Shown here: positions 6,051 to 9,349 of the stretch, piece after piece | Layout of the letters: each line of letters opens with the position of its first letter | Numbering within the stretch: the first letter of the stretch is position 1 | NCBI GenBank assembly: GCA_002298695.1 | Contig: DBLB01000107.1 | Coordinates: 1-9,349, forward strand | Direction of reading: 5' to 3' | DNA: 9,349 nucleotides | Source of the DNA: Clostridiales bacterium UBA735 | GTDB taxonomy: Bacteria > Bacillota > Clostridia > Oscillospirales > Oscillospiraceae | Translations under genes and position numbers: made by a program | The notes under the pieces: generated by a model | What the model was told of the DNA's origin: nothing | The model's database searches: none | Seen by the model: only the letters and a program-made list of their open reading frames with translations

Positions 6051-6293
6051 TTGTCAACATCTCCGTACATTTTCCACGCTAACAATTCTAATAATAATAA
6101 TAGTCAACACTTTTTTGTTTGTTTTGTCGACATTCATCGATGTTGCACAATTTTAAGTTATGCATTTTGTATATTGTGTCAACATGATTTTCCAGCTTTT
6201 TATCTGTTCTGTTCTATTTTTGAGTCTCATCTTATATCCACGCTCATGTCATATCAATTTCCGTCGCCACATTTTCATAAAATTTGTCGACAT
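6051..6293. repeat. Five TTGTCRACAT-like operator candidates
   Basis: Copies on the plus strand are TTGTCAACAT at 6051-6060, TAGTCAACAC at 6101-6110, TTGTCGACAT at 6124-6133, GTGTCAACAT at 6176-6185 and TTGTCGACAT at 6284-6293. The core TGTCGACA is a perfect palindrome. An imperfect inverted copy, ATGTTGCACAA, at 6140-6150 forms a dyad with the third copy. On the minus strand several copies contain a TTGAC(A/T) hexamer like a -35 box, so a bound protein would compete with or recruit RNA polymerase. The regulator is unknown. Confidence 0.5.
6079..6107 (-). promoter_or_regulatory. Candidate sigma-70-type promoter of the binding-protein operon
   Basis: On the minus strand TTGACT (6102-6107, five of six matches to the -35 consensus) is followed 17 bases later by TGTTAG (6079-6084, a weak -10). 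An AT-rich ATT run forms most of the spacer. The -35 lies inside one copy of the repeated motif. The resulting leader would be about 100 bases. Other TTGACA copies at 6052-6057 and 6177-6182 lack a better -10 partner. Confidence 0.3.
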
Positions 6294-6337
6294 TACATGG
6301 TTGCAGTAATGTGCCGTTTTTCCTGCAAAATAAATAG

Positions 6338-6375
6338 AAGCTGAGCGGTGCCGCAGATGCGGCACTGCTCAGCTT
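6338..6375 (-). terminator. Rho-independent terminator of the ABC exporter operon
   Basis: AAGCTGAGC at 6338-6346 pairs with GCTCAGCTT at 6367-6375, and GTGCCGC at 6348-6354 pairs with GCGGCAC at 6359-6365. There is one mismatch between the two helices and a 4-base loop. On the minus strand it is followed by CTATTTATTTTGC. It sits 17 bases after the stop codon of the exporter gene and separates that operon from the binding-protein operon. Confidence 0.85.
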
Positions 6376-6392
6376 GCAGCCGGTATTTCCTT

Positions 6393-8210
6393 TTACGCTT
6401 CCATCATGGTACGCAGCTGCTCCTCGCGGTACTGCCGCGTATAGAGCTGCCAGTATGCGCCCTTCGCCGCCATCAGTGCCTGATGCGAACCGCTCTCCAC
6501 GATCCTGCCGTCATGTACGACCAGGATCACATCCGCCCGGCGGATGGTGGATAACCGGTGTGCGATGATGAATGACGTTCTGCCGGCCATCACCTTCTCG
6601 ATCGCATTCTGGATCAGCCGCTCCGTGACCGTATCGACGGAGCTTGTCGCCTCGTCAAGCACGAAAATGCGCGGGTCGGCCAGCAGTGCGCGTGCAAACG
6701 ACAGCAGCTGCTTTTCGCCGGTCGACAGGCTGTTGCCGCCCTCGCCGAGCTCCGAATCGTAGCCCTGCGACAGCCGCGCAATGATCTCGTCCGCAGAAAC
6801 GGCATGCACCGCCGCCTCGATCTGCTCCATCGTCGCGTTTTCATTGCCGTAGCGCAGATTTTCCAGCACCGTTCCGGAAAACAGGTGCGGCGTTTGCAGC
6901 ACATAGCCGATGTTCGAGTGCAGCCAGAGCTGGCTGCGCTCGCGCGCGTCGCGTCCGTCGATCAGCACCTGTCCCTCCGTCGGCTCGAAGAACCGGCAGA
7001 CCAGGTTGACCAGCGTCGATTTCCCCGCGCCCGTCTCGCCGACAATGGCCACGTTCGTCCCCTGCGGCACAGTCATGCTGAAATGTTCGAGGATGTTTTC
7101 CTCGCCGTCCGGATAGCGGAATGTCACATCGCGAAATTCAATGTCGCCGTGCAGCGGTTCCCAGTTCTCTTTTTTCGGATGGAATGTGTCACCATATTTC
7201 TCGACGACCTCCGGCGTGTCGCGTACGTCGGATTCTGTCTCCATCAGACGCGTGAACCGCTCTACGTTGACCTGTGCATTGACCAGCGCAGAGATGACCT
7301 GCACCAACCACTGGATCGGTTCCATCATGCCCTGCGCATAGTTCATGAACACCGAGAGCGTGCCGATCAGCATCACGCCGTCGCGCGTGATGACGCCGCC
7401 GCGCCAGAGCACGATCGCCAGTGCGATAGAGGCAGCAAATGCCGTGGTCGACATAAACAGGCCGCGGAAATGCATGGCCCGCACGCTCAGGCGCTTCATC
7501 TCGCCGGTCAGCTCGTCAAATTCGCCCTCCATCTTGTCCTCAATGACAAGCGTCTTTGTCGTCTTCGCGCCGGTGATACCCTCGTTGAATGCACCGGTGA
7601 TCTGCGAGTTGCGCTCGCGCACCTTCCGGTGGTAGACGACCAGCTTCTTCTGGAAATAGATGCTGAGCAGCACCAACACCGGAACAACCACCATAACTCC
7701 AAGCGCCAGCTTCCAGTTCAGCACAAACATCATTACAACTGCGAACAGCAGATAGGACACATACCACACGCCCTCCATCAGGCCCCAGGCCAGCGTGCCG
7801 CCGATGCGGTCGGTGTCCGAAATGACACGGGCATGGATGTAGCCCACGCTGTTCTGGTTGAAGTAGGAGAATGAAAGCGTCTGCAAATGATCAAACGCCT
7901 GCCGCCGCAGGTCGCGGCCGATGTAGAGCTCCGCTCTGCATGCACCGTAGGCGGAAATATAGTTTGAAGCGGTCTGTACCAGCATCACCGCAACATACGC
8001 CGCCACGAACGCACCGATGCCCTGCATCGTGCCGTCTGCAATAAAATGGTTGATGGCATACTGCTGGAACAACGGAATGACCACATCCATGGCGCTGCTG
8101 AGCGTGCCGAAGAAGATCATCGCGAACAGGAGCTTCCCGAAACCGCGCAGATACGGCGCGAGCTTCGGAATGCCGAAAAACGGGAGGTTCTGATGCTTTG
8201 TCTCGTTCAT
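6393..8210 (-). CDS. ABC exporter subunit with canonical Walker B (BmrD-like half-transporter)
   Basis: This 605-residue half-transporter has an N-terminal six-helix membrane domain (segments near 28-50, 66-88, 145-165, 168-186, 255-272 and 278-305) fused to a nucleotide-binding domain. The latter shows an A-loop Tyr in FRYPDGEENIL, Walker A GETGAGKST at 391-399, Q-loop Gln439 (YVLQTPHLF), a variant signature LSTGE at 495-499, Walker B IFVLDE with catalytic Glu520, and H-loop His551. A normal Walker B with a variant signature is the expected half of a heterodimeric exporter such as BmrCD or TM287/288; the partner is the adjacent gene. It exports small hydrophobic compounds or lipids by analogy, and the actual substrate is unknown. 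The start at 8210 has GGAGGAGGG upstream and overlaps the partner's stop as ATGA. Confidence 0.93.
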   Translation of the reverse strand: MNETKHQNLPFFGIPKLAPYLRGFGKLLFAMIFFGTLSSAMDVVIPLFQQYAINHFIADGTMQGIGAFVAAYVAVMLVQTASNYISAYGACRAELYIGRDLRRQAFDHLQTLSFSYFNQNSVGYIHARVISDTDRIGGTLAWGLMEGVWYVSYLLFAVVMMFVLNWKLALGVMVVVPVLVLLSIYFQKKLVVYHRKVRERNSQITGAFNEGITGAKTTKTLVIEDKMEGEFDELTGEMKRLSVRAMHFRGLFMSTTAFAASIALAIVLWRGGVITRDGVMLIGTLSVFMNYAQGMMEPIQWLVQVISALVNAQVNVERFTRLMETESDVRDTPEVVEKYGDTFHPKKENWEPLHGDIEFRDVTFRYPDGEENILEHFSMTVPQGTNVAIVGETGAGKSTLVNLVCRFFEPTEGQVLIDGRDARERSQLWLHSNIGYVLQTPHLFSGTVLENLRYGNENATMEQIEAAVHAVSADEIIARLSQGYDSELGEGGNSLSTGEKQLLSFARALLADPRIFVLDEATSSVDTVTERLIQNAIEKVMAGRTSFIIAHRLSTIRRADVILVVHDGRIVESGSHQALMAAKGAYWQLYTRQYREEQLRTMMEA

Positions 8211-9349
8211 TCGCCCTCCTCCTCTCCGATGGCCATCTGCATGTCATAAATTTTCCGGAACATTCCCTCCTGGGCCAGCAGTTCCCGCGGCGCCCCGAGC
8301 TGCAAAACGCGGCCGCGGTCGAGCACGAGCACATTGTCGCAGTCCAACAGTGTTGTGATCCGGTGCGAAATAATAATCGTTGTCGCGCCCTTGAGGTCGC
8401 GGTTCAGCGCTGCGCGAATCTTCTCGTCCGTCTGCGTGTCGACGGCCGAAAGCGAATCGTCGAATACCATCACCGGCGTCCGCTTCGTCAGCATCCGCGC
8501 GATCGCCACGCGCTGCTTCTGGCCGCCCGAGAGCGTCACGCCGCGCTCGCCGACCATCGTGTCATAGCCCTTTGCAAACTGCTCGATGTCGTCGCCGATG
8601 CAGGCCGTGGCGGCTGCCTTGCGGATCGTCTCCATGTCTGCGCCGCAGATGCCGATGTTTTCCGCGATCGTGCGTGAGAACAGAAACGGTTCCTGCAGCA
8701 CCACGCCGATATTCTCCCGCACCCACTGCGCAGGCATATCTGCAACATCCGTCCCGCCAACTGTCACGCGCCCCTCCGTCGGCGCATAGAGGCGGCACAG
8801 CATCAGCAACAGGCTGCTCTTTCCGGAGCCTGTTCCACCCAGAATGCCGAAGCTCGACCCGGCAGGGATCGTGAACGAAACATCATCCAGCACCGCAGGC
8901 CCCGTTTCATATCGGAACGTCACATGCTCGAAGCAGATGTCGCCGTTCATCGGCGCTTTCTCCGCGTCCGGGCGATCCTGTTCAGCGGGCGCATCCAGGA
9001 TTTCCGCGATGCGGCTGACCGATACGCCAGCCTTACTCATCTCGGAGATCACGCGCCCCAGGCGGCGCACCGGCCCAATGACCATCGCATTATAGATCGC
9101 GAAGGAGACGAACTCGCCCTCGGTCATCTGTCCCTTCACGCAGAGCAGGCTGCCAAACACCACGACCAGCATCGTCTGGATGCAGGCAGTCGCATCGCCG
9201 ACAGCCCAGAAATCCGAGAGTGTCCGGCAAAGCCCGACCCAGAGATCCGTATAGACCTGGTTCTGCTTTTCAAAGCGCTGCCGCTCATATTCCTCGCGTC
9301 CGAACGCGCGCACCACGCGCACACCCGTCAGATTTTCCTGCGCGATGGT
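8207..9349 (-). CDS. ABC exporter subunit with degenerate Walker B (BmrC-like), N-terminus beyond window
   Basis: The last 380 residues of a half-transporter of about 570-580 are visible. The frame is open to the window edge, where it reads TIAQENLTGVRVVRAFGREE, the conserved cytoplasmic loop of ABC exporters, so the GTG at 9322 is not a real start. Two membrane helices follow, then the nucleotide-binding domain with Walker A GGTGSGKSS (8813-8839), Q-loop VVLQEPFLF, a perfect LSGGQ signature, Walker B VMVFDD in which Asp replaces the catalytic Glu (codon about 8456-8458), and ISHR for the H-loop. This is the degenerate-site partner: its normal signature completes the active site of the downstream subunit, and its weak Walker B faces that subunit's LSTGE. 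Gene order and ATGA coupling fit an obligate heterodimer. Confidence 0.93.
   Translation of the reverse strand, partial: TIAQENLTGVRVVRAFGREEYERQRFEKQNQVYTDLWVGLCRTLSDFWAVGDATACIQTMLVVVFGSLLCVKGQMTEGEFVSFAIYNAMVIGPVRRLGRVISEMSKAGVSVSRIAEILDAPAEQDRPDAEKAPMNGDICFEHVTFRYETGPAVLDDVSFTIPAGSSFGILGGTGSGKSSLLLMLCRLYAPTEGRVTVGGTDVADMPAQWVRENIGVVLQEPFLFSRTIAENIGICGADMETIRKAAATACIGDDIEQFAKGYDTMVGERGVTLSGGQKQRVAIARMLTKRTPVMVFDDSLSAVDTQTDEKIRAALNRDLKGATTIIISHRITTLLDCDNVLVLDRGRVLQLGAPRELLAQEGMFRKIYDMQMAIGEEEGE

Larger units (their letters stand above)
5968..6337 (-). promoter_or_regulatory. AT-rich leader and control region of the binding-protein operon
   Basis: No convincing gene is seen here; the small plus-strand frame at 6018-6344 lacks family features and a good ribosome binding site. 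Its part from about 6061 is clearly more AT-rich than the surrounding genes. It holds five copies of a TTGTCRACAT-like motif, an ATT triplet run at about 6088-6101, a candidate promoter at 6079-6107, a perfect small hairpin at 5992-6008 and the ribosome binding site at 5971-5979. Confidence 0.6.

Noticed and set aside
5968..6060. Longer start for the solute-binding protein at 6060
   Set aside because: The extension would place 31 extra residues before a clean lipoprotein signal peptide, and the strong ribosome binding site lies directly before the ATG at 5967.
6051..6293. Possible CRISPR-like or phage attachment repeats
   Set aside because: The repeats are only about 10 bases long and unevenly spaced, with no cas or integrase gene nearby. 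They fit operator sites better.
6018..6344. Plus-strand open frame of 108 codons in the AT-rich leader
   Set aside because: It has no ribosome binding site or recognisable domain, its composition is that of the non-coding leader, and it ends inside the exporter terminator.
6804..7874. Plus-strand open frame of 356 codons rich in His and Arg, opposite the ABC exporter gene
   Set aside because: It is antisense to an unmistakable nucleotide-binding and membrane domain. The His/Arg/Asp-rich composition is typical of a reverse-strand artefact.

Overview
The window looks like a chromosomal segment from a GC-rich anaerobic Firmicute, probably a gut-type Clostridia member. This rests on strong AGGAGG-type ribosome binding sites, ATGA-coupled genes, a lipoprotein solute-binding protein, and small DUF3795, TfoX-N and acetyltransferase genes of the kind common in that group. 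It is an inference from style; no rRNA or other marker gene is present.

Left block (about 1-2375, plus strand): a tightly packed operon of short genes with overlapping ends. It encodes a Cys-rich DUF3795 protein, a TfoX N-terminal-domain protein, a small glycine-rich membrane protein, a CatB/Vat-type hexapeptide acetyltransferase and a CatA-like acetyltransferase. The block ends in the first ~36 codons of a GNAT acetyltransferase that is cut off abruptly.

Middle block (2368-6337, minus strand): a family-5 ABC solute-binding lipoprotein is followed downstream by three paralogous NTF2/SnoaL-like proteins. The last paralog is itself truncated at the point where the GNAT remnant stops. Two genes facing each other are therefore cut at one point (about 2367-2376), which indicates a recombination or deletion scar, or an assembly join. 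No permease or ATPase for the binding protein lies in the window. An AT-rich leader (about 5968-6337) carries five copies of a TTGTCRACAT-like motif and a candidate promoter.

Right block (6338-9349, minus strand): a heterodimeric ABC exporter of the BmrCD/TM287-288 type. The subunit with a degenerate Walker B comes first and runs off the window edge. It is coupled by an ATGA overlap to the subunit with a canonical Walker B, and the operon ends in a strong hairpin terminator.

The most interesting part is the binding protein plus NTF2-like paralogs. One reading, which is inference only, is an uptake-and-conversion module for a small organic molecule. The scar at about 2370 and the repeated operator-like motif are the other observations worth checking.
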